A stretch of 46,455 nt of DNA, from contig CAIMUZ010000089.1 of assembly GCA_903844775.1 (NCBI GenBank), positions 1 to 46,455 of the forward strand, written 5' to 3'. The position numbers were made by a program, and so were the translations under genes. This DNA is from an uncultured Burkholderiales bacterium. Lineage in GTDB: Bacteria; Pseudomonadota; Gammaproteobacteria; Burkholderiales; Burkholderiaceae_C. Of this stretch, positions 39,228 to 46,455 are shown piece after piece. The notes below the pieces were generated by a model. That model made no database searches. It saw only the letters and a list, made by a program, of their open reading frames with translations, and was not told the origin of the DNA. Position 1 is the first letter of the stretch. Every line of letters begins with the position of its first letter.

Positions 39228-39722
39228 ATGAACCACCATTTTGTTCACCTAGAGTACCCAACAAGCCACCCTGGTGTGGTTCGCGCCGAGCAGGCTGTGG
39301 CCAATATCAAGCGCATGGGTGAATCATTCAGCCCCACTCGCACTTTGGCCGCCATGTTGCTGGCGGCGGTGGTCGCTGCCTTTGTGGTGGTTGCAGATCA
39401 AATGATCGACACCTGGGCTGACGGTCACTTGTTGGCCGCTTGGGTTGCCCTGTGGTCGGTGGCGTTTGCCGCCATCGGTTTGTTTGCCGGCGTTTCAAAA
39501 AGAGGGGCGCTGCAAATTAAAAATGGGTTGGACGCTTGGTCTGCCAGCGTTGCACAAAGCCGTGCAGATGAGCGCATGTGGGCCATTGCGCAAACAGATG
39601 CGCGACTGATGGCTGACTTGCAGTCTGCTATTGCGCGCGATGCAGGCGCTTCTTTGTTGAATGCAAACCCCACCCAGCGACGTGTATCGCGCTTGCTGCG
39701 AAACCGCCAGTTTTACATTTAA
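39228..39722 (+). CDS. Uncharacterised membrane protein (two predicted TM segments)
   Basis: 164 aa; ATG behind a GAGGA-like Shine-Dalgarno; hydrophobic segments 'LAAMLLAAVVAAFVVVA' and 'LLAAWVALWSVAFAAIGLFAG'. Confidence 0.8.
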   Translation: MNHHFVHLEYPTSHPGVVRAEQAVANIKRMGESFSPTRTLAAMLLAAVVAAFVVVADQMIDTWADGHLLAAWVALWSVAFAAIGLFAGVSKRGALQIKNGLDAWSASVAQSRADERMWAIAQTDARLMADLQSAIARDAGASLLNANPTQRRVSRLLRNRQFYI

Positions 39723-39756
39723 TGCGCCTGATAGAAAAAACATCTTCTGAAGGCGT

Positions 39757-40641
39757 TCATCTTTCAGTGTGCAAAGTGTCATCAGGGGGCCGTTGAGAGG
39801 CCAAAAAAATACCGGGAAGAATAAGAACTGCGCCAACCGCATGGTGCAAACCCAAGCTTTCGTTCAATAAGAACCAGCCCACCAAGCTGCCATACAAAGG
39901 GCCCAGGTAAAGACTTGCAGCGACTCTACTGGCCCCCAGGGTTTTTTGGCAAAAACCATAGGCCCAGTAAGCCCCCACGCCTGGGAAAACCGCCGCCAAT
40001 AGCACCAATGCCGTTGCATTGACCGACCAATCGGGATGACTGGTTGCAAACCACTCGAACAACGCAAATGGCAGCAAGACAGCACTTCCGCCGATGCAGG
40101 TTGCGGCCAAGCGGGCTGTCGAACTTAAGGGGCTGGGCCATTTTTTCAAAAGCAGGGCATAGGCGGCCCAGGACATCATGGCAATCACGATCAGTCCATC
40201 GCCCACGACCCAAATGACCTGCGATAAAGCAGCCCACTGTCCTTTCACGACCACATGCAAAACGCCAAGCAAAGCGATGAAAATACCCACGCCCTGCTTG
40301 AAAGAAAACCGTTCTTTCAGACCTAAAACGGCGCCTAAAGTGATCAAGACGGGCGAGGCTGAATAGATGAGCGCAATGTTAATGGCGGTGGTTGTTTCGC
40401 CCGCCCAATAGACCCAAGCCCCGCAAATGAGCATGCCAAGAAAGCCCAAGGTCAGGTACTGCGGCCATACCTTGAGTGTGCCGGCTCTTTCGCGCCAGAG
40501 CTCTTCGCGCGCAATGAACGCCAAAATCAGGCCCGCCAGCGACCATCTCCCTAATGCCAGAACATGCGGGGAGATGATGCCGGGCGCGATCTTGGCCACA
40601 GCGTAGTTCACCGCCCACATGGCAGGTGTGAACCATAACAA
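39757..40641 (-). CDS. DMT/EamA family transporter
   Basis: 294 aa; about 10 hydrophobic segments with duplicated EamA pattern. Start at 40641 is TTG; the true start could be slightly upstream, near the pckG stop. Confidence 0.88.
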   Translation of the reverse strand: MLWFTPAMWAVNYAVAKIAPGIISPHVLALGRWSLAGLILAFIAREELWRERAGTLKVWPQYLTLGFLGMLICGAWVYWAGETTTAINIALIYSASPVLITLGAVLGLKERFSFKQGVGIFIALLGVLHVVVKGQWAALSQVIWVVGDGLIVIAMMSWAAYALLLKKWPSPLSSTARLAATCIGGSAVLLPFALFEWFATSHPDWSVNATALVLLAAVFPGVGAYWAYGFCQKTLGASRVAASLYLGPLYGSLVGWFLLNESLGLHHAVGAVLILPGIFLASQRPPDDTLHTER

Positions 40642-40676
40642 AGCTTGCGCCAGTTTTTGGCGGGAGGCAGCGCTGG

Positions 40677-42548
40677 TCAGACGGCTGCTAAGCGTTGTTC
40701 TAACGCTGCTTTCGTGTCAAGCAATGCTTTGGGCATGTTGTAGGCCAACTGCTCAAAGTGCGTGTTGTGCAATTGCAATTCTTGTTGCCATGCGGCTTTG
40801 TCGATGCTGGTGACAGTTTTGAATTGGTCAGCGGTAAAGCTCAGTCCAGTCCAGTTCAATTCACCGTAATTAGGCGTGATGCCGAACATGGTTTCTTGCC
40901 CCTTGGCCTGACCTTCTAGACGGTCGATCATCCATTTCAAGACGCGCATGTTGTCGCCATAACCCGGCCACACAAATTTGCCAGCCTCGTCTTTGCGAAA
41001 CCAGTTGACGCAGAAAATGCCGGGCAACTTGTGGCCGCCGGCTTGGATTTTGGCACCCACGTCCAACCAGTGCTGGAAGTAGTCGCTCATGTTGTAACCA
41101 CAGAAGGGCAGCATCGCAAACGGATCGCGGCGAACCACACCTTGCGCGCCAAAGGCGGCTGCTGTGGTTTCAGAGCCCATGGTGGCGGCCATGTAAACGC
41201 CCTCGGTCCAGCTGCGTGCTTCAGTGACCAAGGGCACGGTGGTGGAGCGGCGACCGCCAAAGATGAAGGCATCAATTGACACACCTGCAGCGTCGTCCCA
41301 AGCCGGGTCGAGCGCGGGATTGTTGATGGCAGATACGGTGAAGCGCGCATTGGCGTGAGCCGCTTTGGCACCCGTTTCTTTGGCAATCTGAGGGGTCCAG
41401 TCTTTGCCTTGCCAATCGATCAAGTGGTCGGGCAATTTGCCAGTGTCTTTCTCCATGCCTTCCCACCAGACATCGCCATCATCCGTCAATGCCACATTGG
41501 TGAAAATGACGTTTTTGTCCAAGCTGGCCATGCAGTTGGGGTTGGTGTGGTGGTTGGTTCCAGGGGCCACACCAAAGTAACCTGCTTCGGGGTTGATGGC
41601 CATCATCTTGCCGTTGGCTTGCGGCTTGATCCAAGCAATGTCGTCGCCAATGGTGGTGACTTTCCAGCCATTGAAGCCTTCGGGCGGCACCAGCATGGAG
41701 AAGTTGGTTTTACCGCAAGCGCTCGGGAAAGCCGCAGCCACGTGGTACTTTTTACCTAGAGGATTGGTCACGCCCAAGATCAGCATGTGCTCAGCCAACC
41801 ACCCTTGCTCGCGTCCCATGCTTGACGCAATGCGCAAGGCCAAACATTTTTTGCCCAGCAAAGCGTTGCCGCCGTAGCCAGAACCATAAGACCAAATTTC
41901 GCGCGTTTCAGGGTAGTGAACGATGTACTTCACAGTGGGGTTACAAGGCCAAGACGTGGTGTCTTTGGCGCCATTGACCAGAGGTGCGCCCACAGTGTGC
42001 AAGCAGGGTCCGAACTCGCCATCGTGACCAATCACATCAAAAACGGCTTTTCCCATGCGGGTCATGAGTTTTTGGTTGACGGCCACATAGGCACTGTCGG
42101 TCAACTCAATGCCGATGTGGGCAATGTGTGAACCCAAAGGGCCCATAGAGAAAGGCACAACGTACATTGTGCGGCCTTGCATGCAACCATCGAACAAGGG
42201 GTTCAAGGTTTGGCGCATTTCTGCTGGCGCCATCCAATTGTTGGTGGGGCCAGCGTTTTCTTTCTTTTCGGAGCAGATGTACGTGCGGTCTTCCACGCGG
42301 GCCACATCGGACGGGTCTGAGCAAGCCAAGAAGCTGCCGGGCCGCTTGGCGGAGTTGAGCTTTTTGAAGGTGCCATTGTCAACCAAGAGCTGGCAAAGGC
42401 TGTCGTATTCTGCCTCTGAGCCATCGCACCAATGCACATTGGCAGGCTTGCACAAGGCCGCCATTTCTGCCACCCACGCAATCAGCTTGGGGTTCTTGAC
42501 ATAGGCGGGGGTGTTCAGGTTCAAGCCCTGCATCAAGGGTGAGTTCAT
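40677..42548 (-). CDS. pckG: Phosphoenolpyruvate carboxykinase (GTP)
   Basis: 623 aa; '[34 protein letters not shown]', '[20 protein letters not shown]'. Confidence 0.98.
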   Translation of the reverse strand: MNSPLMQGLNLNTPAYVKNPKLIAWVAEMAALCKPANVHWCDGSEAEYDSLCQLLVDNGTFKKLNSAKRPGSFLACSDPSDVARVEDRTYICSEKKENAGPTNNWMAPAEMRQTLNPLFDGCMQGRTMYVVPFSMGPLGSHIAHIGIELTDSAYVAVNQKLMTRMGKAVFDVIGHDGEFGPCLHTVGAPLVNGAKDTTSWPCNPTVKYIVHYPETREIWSYGSGYGGNALLGKKCLALRIASSMGREQGWLAEHMLILGVTNPLGKKYHVAAAFPSACGKTNFSMLVPPEGFNGWKVTTIGDDIAWIKPQANGKMMAINPEAGYFGVAPGTNHHTNPNCMASLDKNVIFTNVALTDDGDVWWEGMEKDTGKLPDHLIDWQGKDWTPQIAKETGAKAAHANARFTVSAINNPALDPAWDDAAGVSIDAFIFGGRRSTTVPLVTEARSWTEGVYMAATMGSETTAAAFGAQGVVRRDPFAMLPFCGYNMSDYFQHWLDVGAKIQAGGHKLPGIFCVNWFRKDEAGKFVWPGYGDNMRVLKWMIDRLEGQAKGQETMFGITPNYGELNWTGLSFTADQFKTVTSIDKAAWQQELQLHNTHFEQLAYNMPKALLDTKAALEQRLAAV

Positions 42549-42572
42549 AAAAGCTGCTCCAAAGTTTAAAAA

Positions 42573-42640
42573 TCGTTTTTTGGAAAGATCAGCATGCCAC
42601 TTCGAGTTATCGGTGGCTCACTGTGCTTTTCAAAAAACGA
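42573..42640. repeat. Inverted repeat TCGTTTTTTGGAAAG / CTTTTCAAAAAACGA upstream of pckG
   Basis: Arms 42573-42587 and 42626-42640 match 14/15 as reverse complements, 38-nt spacer. Confidence 0.6.
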
Positions 42641-42821
42641 CTGACGGTAAGCGAGGGACTCAACGCCGAGGGGTTGCGGAACATGTACCCGCTTTGTAAC
42701 CAACCCTGAATTTTAGGGAGGCTGAAGAAAAAAGGGTGCTGGATGTCCTGAAAACCCCTTAAAAACTATGCAAAACATGCATGAGGTTATGTGGAGAGAC
42801 TCTGCTGAATCAGGGGTGCGT

Positions 42822-42846
42822 AAAAAAACCCGCCAACAGCGGGTTT
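42822..42846 (-). terminator. Rho-independent terminator downstream of the 44-aa small ORF
   Basis: Minus strand reads AAACCCGC-TGTTG-GCGGGTTT followed by TTTT. Confidence 0.85.
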
Positions 42847-42900
42847 CAGTCAATAAGCCAAGATAACTTAGAGAGAAGACCCCCAAAGGGGCTTTGGGCT

Positions 42901-43035
42901 TCAAGCCATGAAGATGGCGATGAAAGCCAACAGAAAAATTAAAACCGCACCGACGACAGGAATGACGATGGGGATGTGTTTAACGACGCCTTCAACGGGA
43001 TCTTCGGAAGCGTGTGAATCGTGGTGAGCAGACAT
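42901..43035 (-). CDS. 44-aa small single-pass membrane protein
   Basis: MSAHHDSHASEDPVEGVVKHIPIVIPVVGAVLIFLLAFIAIFMA; GAGG Shine-Dalgarno 8 nt upstream, terminator downstream. Below the ORF-track size cutoff. Confidence 0.82.
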   Translation of the reverse strand: MSAHHDSHASEDPVEGVVKHIPIVIPVVGAVLIFLLAFIAIFMA

Positions 43036-43062
43036 TGAAAAAACCTCATTGAGTTCAGCTGG

Positions 43063-44931
43063 CTATTTTAGCTGAACACGACACACTTGCAAAACCTCTT
43101 GGCCGTAGGCTTCCAACTTTTTAGCGCCAATACCGCTGATGCCATGCAAATCTGCCAGATTTTGGGGGTTGGCAGCGGCAATGTGGGCCAGCGTGGCATC
43201 GTGAAAGATGACATAAGCCGGCAGGTTGTGCTCTTTCGCCACTTCGGCGCGCCAGGCTTTCAGATTGATGTACCGAACCAAACCATCTTGGTTTAAGTTG
43301 GCTGCAGCAGGGCCGGGTGCTTGGGGTTTACGGCTTCGCTTTTCAGGCTTGTGGCTCACAGACTCACGCAGCATGACCTTCACATCGCCCCGAAGTACGG
43401 CGCGAGAACCTTCCGTGAGTTGCAATGTATTGAACACTTGTCCTTGAACATTGAGCGCACCCATTGCAATGAGCTGGCGCAAAACGCCGCGAAGTTGGGT
43501 CTCGCTGAAATTGGCGCCAATGCCAAAAGTGCTTAAGTGAGCATGACCAAACTGTGCAATCTTTTCGGTGGACTTGCCGCGCAAAATGTCCATGATGTGG
43601 CCGGATCCGAAGGAAAACCCGCTGAGTTGTTCAGCTCGGAAAACCGTGGACAACAATTTGCGGGCAGCGTCTGTGCCATCCCAAACAGCGGGCGGGTGGA
43701 GGCAGTTGTCGCAGTTGCCACACGGCTCACTGCGTTCATCAAAATAAGCCAGCAATCGAACACGTCGGCAGTCTGTGGCCTCGGCCAAGGCGAGTAAGGC
43801 ATCCAGTTTGCCGCGCAGCAGTTGTTTGAAACTTTCTTCAGCAGGACTTTCATCAATCATGCGTCGCTGGTTGACCACATCTTGCAAGCCGTAAGCCATC
43901 CATGCGTCAGCGCGAAGTCCATCGCGACCGGCGCGCCCTGTTTCTTGGTAATAGCCTTCAATGTTTTTGGGCATGTCGAGGTGGGCCACAAATCGCACAT
44001 CGGGCTTGTCAATGCCCATGCCAAAGGCAATGGTGGCCACCATAACGACGCCTTCATCGCGTAAGAACCGATCCTGATGTCTTTGTCGAATGGCGGAATC
44101 TAAGCCTGCGTGATAAGGCAATGCATCCATGCCTGCTTGCTTCAAAAGCTCGGCAACTTCTTCGACGCGTTTGCGCGATTGGCAATAAACCACGCCCGCC
44201 TCGCCCTCATGCTCGCGCTCAATGAAGCGAAGCAACTGGGCACTGGCATCCTTTTTCTCAACAATGGTGTAACGAATATTGGGGCGGTCAAAGCTGCTGA
44301 TAAAGAGACGTGCGTCTTCCAGTTGCAAACGTTCGATGATGTCGGCGCGCGTCAGTGCATCGGCCGTGGCCGTGAGGGCGACGCGGGGCACGTTGGCATA
44401 GCGCTCGTGAAGAAGGGTGAGGCCGCGATACTCAGGCCGAAAGTCATGACCCCATTGACTCACACAATGGGCCTCGTCGATGGCGAAAAGGCTGAGTGAG
44501 TTTTGGCTGTAAAGCGAATCAAGCAGGGCTAAAAATCGGGGTGTTGTGATTCTCTCTGGGGCTGCATAAAGCAGCGTGATTTCTCCGCGGCGCAAACGCT
44601 GCTCAACATTCTGAGCCTCGTCCATGCTTAAAGTGGAATTGAGAAAAGCAGCGCTGACCCCGGCCTCATGCAGTGCGCCGACCTGATCGTGCATCAAGGC
44701 AATCAAGGGAGACACCACAATGGTGATGCCCAGACCGGCACTTTGCCTGGCGATGGCTGGAATTTGATAGCACAAGCTTTTGCCACCGCCGGTGGGCATC
44801 AGTACCAGCGCGTCGTGGCCGCTGGTCACATGCTCGATGATGTCGCGTTGCGGCCCTCGAAACGACTCATAGCCAAAGACCTCGCTGAGGATGCTCAGAA
44901 TATTGGGGGCGTTAAGGACATCAGTAGACAC
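43063..44931 (-). CDS. recQ: ATP-dependent DNA helicase RecQ
   Basis: 622 aa; '[20 protein letters not shown]', '[19 protein letters not shown]', '[10 protein letters not shown]', C-terminal HRDC domain. Confidence 0.98.
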   Translation of the reverse strand: MSTDVLNAPNILSILSEVFGYESFRGPQRDIIEHVTSGHDALVLMPTGGGKSLCYQIPAIARQSAGLGITIVVSPLIALMHDQVGALHEAGVSAAFLNSTLSMDEAQNVEQRLRRGEITLLYAAPERITTPRFLALLDSLYSQNSLSLFAIDEAHCVSQWGHDFRPEYRGLTLLHERYANVPRVALTATADALTRADIIERLQLEDARLFISSFDRPNIRYTIVEKKDASAQLLRFIEREHEGEAGVVYCQSRKRVEEVAELLKQAGMDALPYHAGLDSAIRQRHQDRFLRDEGVVMVATIAFGMGIDKPDVRFVAHLDMPKNIEGYYQETGRAGRDGLRADAWMAYGLQDVVNQRRMIDESPAEESFKQLLRGKLDALLALAEATDCRRVRLLAYFDERSEPCGNCDNCLHPPAVWDGTDAARKLLSTVFRAEQLSGFSFGSGHIMDILRGKSTEKIAQFGHAHLSTFGIGANFSETQLRGVLRQLIAMGALNVQGQVFNTLQLTEGSRAVLRGDVKVMLRESVSHKPEKRSRKPQAPGPAAANLNQDGLVRYINLKAWRAEVAKEHNLPAYVIFHDATLAHIAAANPQNLADLHGISGIGAKKLEAYGQEVLQVCRVQLK

Positions 44932-45042
44932 AGCTTGTATTGTCTCCGAAGCACTGCATTGCTTTTGCAGCCATTTCGCCCAATTTCAAGGTATTTAATT
45001 GCATTGGGCTTCAAGCGGCTTTATGTTTTTTACAATAGGCGC

Positions 45043-46089
45043 ATGAAACCTATGAACTACACGCGAGCTCAAGCGCTGCCGGCCATCCTGGAAAAACGCA
45101 TTGCCATTCTTGATGGGGCCATGGGCACCATGATTCAGCGCTTCAAATTGAGCGAGGCTGATTACCGCGGTGAGCGATTCAAAGACTTCCCCAAAGACGT
45201 CAAGGGCAACAACGAACTGCTCAGCCTGACCCGCCCCGATGTGATTCGTGACATTCACGAAGGCTACTTGGCAGCAGGCGCTGACATGATTGAAACCAAT
45301 ACCTTTGGCGCCACCAGCATTGCGCAAGAAGATTACAAAATGGCCGACTTGGCCATTGAAATGAACCGTGTGTCAGCCGCTTTGGCCCGCGCTGCCTGCG
45401 ACAAGTATTCAACGCCAGACAAACCCCGCTATGCCGTGGGTGCCCTGGGCCCGACCCCCAAAACAGCCAGCATCAGCCCCGATGTGAACGACCCTGGCGC
45501 GCGCAACGTGGATTTTGAAACTTTGCGCAAAGCCTATTTCGAGCAAACACAAGCCTTGGTCGAGAGCGGCGTCGATGTGTTGTTGGTGGAAACCATTTTT
45601 GACACGCTCAATGCCAAAGCCGCCTTGTTTGCCATCGAAGAATATTTTGATCAAAGCGGTGAGCGCTTGCCCCTCATCATCAGCGGCACAGTGACCGATG
45701 CATCGGGCCGCATTTTGAGCGGCCAAACCGTCACAGCGTTTTGGCACAGCGTGCGCCATGCACGTCCTTTGGCGATTGGTTTGAACTGCGCATTGGGCGC
45801 CACCTTGATGCGCCCCTACATTCAAGAGCTGGCCAAAGTGGCGGGAGACACATTCATCAGCTGCTACCCCAACGCCGGCCTGCCCAACCCCATGAGCGAC
45901 ACGGGCTTTGATGAAACGCCCGATGTCACCAGCCGCCTGTTGCATGAGTTTGCGGCCGAAGGCTTGGTGAACATTGTCGGTGGATGTTGCGGCACCACGC
46001 CAGAGCACATTGGCGCCATTCAAAAGGCCGTCGGGCCCCTTGCGCCAAGGGGATTGCATGTTGGGGCGTTTTACAAAGAAGCAGCGTGA
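45043..46089 (+). CDS. metH: Homocysteine S-methyltransferase module of split methionine synthase
   Basis: [46 protein letters not shown]...[15 protein letters not shown], stop at 46089. The ORF-track start 44668 runs antisense into recQ and is not credible. Confidence 0.95.
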   Translation: MKPMNYTRAQALPAILEKRIAILDGAMGTMIQRFKLSEADYRGERFKDFPKDVKGNNELLSLTRPDVIRDIHEGYLAAGADMIETNTFGATSIAQEDYKMADLAIEMNRVSAALARAACDKYSTPDKPRYAVGALGPTPKTASISPDVNDPGARNVDFETLRKAYFEQTQALVESGVDVLLVETIFDTLNAKAALFAIEEYFDQSGERLPLIISGTVTDASGRILSGQTVTAFWHSVRHARPLAIGLNCALGATLMRPYIQELAKVAGDTFISCYPNAGLPNPMSDTGFDETPDVTSRLLHEFAAEGLVNIVGGCCGTTPEHIGAIQKAVGPLAPRGLHVGAFYKEAA

Positions 46090-46123
46090 ACAAACTGAAT
46101 TAGCCAGTTAAAATACGCACATT

Positions 46124-46223
46124 CCCAAGGAGCGTTGCAGCCCGCCAGCCATTTTGGCCGCGGGTCAGGCTTGGGGCTCAATGCGGGGCATGACCCCCTT
46201 CCTATTGCAAACCACGCTCACCT
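46124..46223 (+). ncRNA. S-adenosylhomocysteine (SAH) riboswitch
   Basis: CCCAAGGAGCGTTGCA...TCAGGCTTGGGG...TGCAAACCACGCTCACC: GAGCGT/TGCA pair with TGCA/ACGCTC (P1), and CCCAAG pairs with CTTGGG, matching my recollection of the SAH riboswitch architecture. Confidence 0.88.
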
Positions 46224-46242
46224 GCGATCCAAGGGGTGAGTT

Positions 46243-46455
46243 TTGTTGTCTGCTTCAGTCTCTAATGCTGTTTCTCCGTTAAAACTGTCGGGCCTTGAGC
46301 CTGTTCAAATTGGCACAGACGCGCTGTTTGTGAACATTGGCGAGCGCACCAATGTCACCGGCTCCAAAGCCTTTGCACGCATGATTTTGAATGGCGACTA
46401 CGAGCAAGCGCTTGCAGTAGCGCGCCAACAAGTAGAGAACGGCGCGCAGATCATC
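46243..46455 (+). CDS. metH: Methionine synthase pterin/cobalamin-binding portion (partial, runs off window end)
   Basis: In-frame '...[57 protein letters not shown]'; likely TTG start (46243 or 46246) behind AAGGGGTGAG. Confidence 0.9.
   Translation, partial: MLSASVSNAVSPLKLSGLEPVQIGTDALFVNIGERTNVTGSKAFARMILNGDYEQALAVARQQVENGAQII

Noticed and set aside
44668-45042. Upstream extension of the metH ORF (44668 start)
   Set aside because: Runs antisense through the recQ 5' end; conserved MetH sequence begins at 45043/45052.
45409-46059. 216-aa minus-strand ORF
   Set aside because: Shadow ORF fully antisense to the conserved homocysteine methyltransferase domain; translation resembles no family.
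1-46455. Search for CRISPR arrays, transposases, integrases, tRNA/rRNA genes, phage or defence systems
   Set aside because: No regularly spaced repeats, recombinase motifs or structural RNA signatures were recognised; the window reads as core chromosome.

Overview
This 46.5-kb window looks like chromosome backbone from a betaproteobacterium, probably Burkholderiales/Comamonadaceae-like (an inference from gene content). Coding density is high. I saw no tRNA/rRNA genes, transposases, prophage or CRISPR arrays. Main blocks, left to right: (i) a minus-strand lipid operon (COG2907 FAD oxidoreductase, DUF1365, CFA synthase, chalcone-isomerase-like protein, MFS symporter cut by the window edge) with a glutathione peroxidase upstream; (ii) glnE; (iii) yhdP and a PAS histidine kinase/FixJ-type regulator pair; (iv) mltA with an antisense 49-aa membrane microprotein; (v) a large fused indolepyruvate ferredoxin oxidoreductase; (vi) a 320-bp AT-rich non-coding region with DnaA boxes, a GC-rich spacer, a TAGTAGTAGTAG DnaA-trio-like tract and an AT-rich stretch, which I read as a candidate chromosomal oriC with no dnaA in the window; (vii) pirin, hemerythrin, MFS and class II aldolase genes; (viii) mnmG-rsmG-lysE-parA-hydrolase-parB, with three parS-like 16-mers inside mnmG and rsmG; (ix) metabolic genes (FAD-linked oxidase, PduO-type adenosyltransferase, acetoacetyl-CoA synthetase, long-form DapD, PhoD, pckG), recQ, and a split metH with an SAH-riboswitch-like leader between the halves. 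The most interesting signals are the dnaA-distant candidate oriC with its parS sites, the antisense small gene at mltA, the SAH riboswitch in split metH, and several dyad operators. All calls come from reading the sequence; no database search was run.
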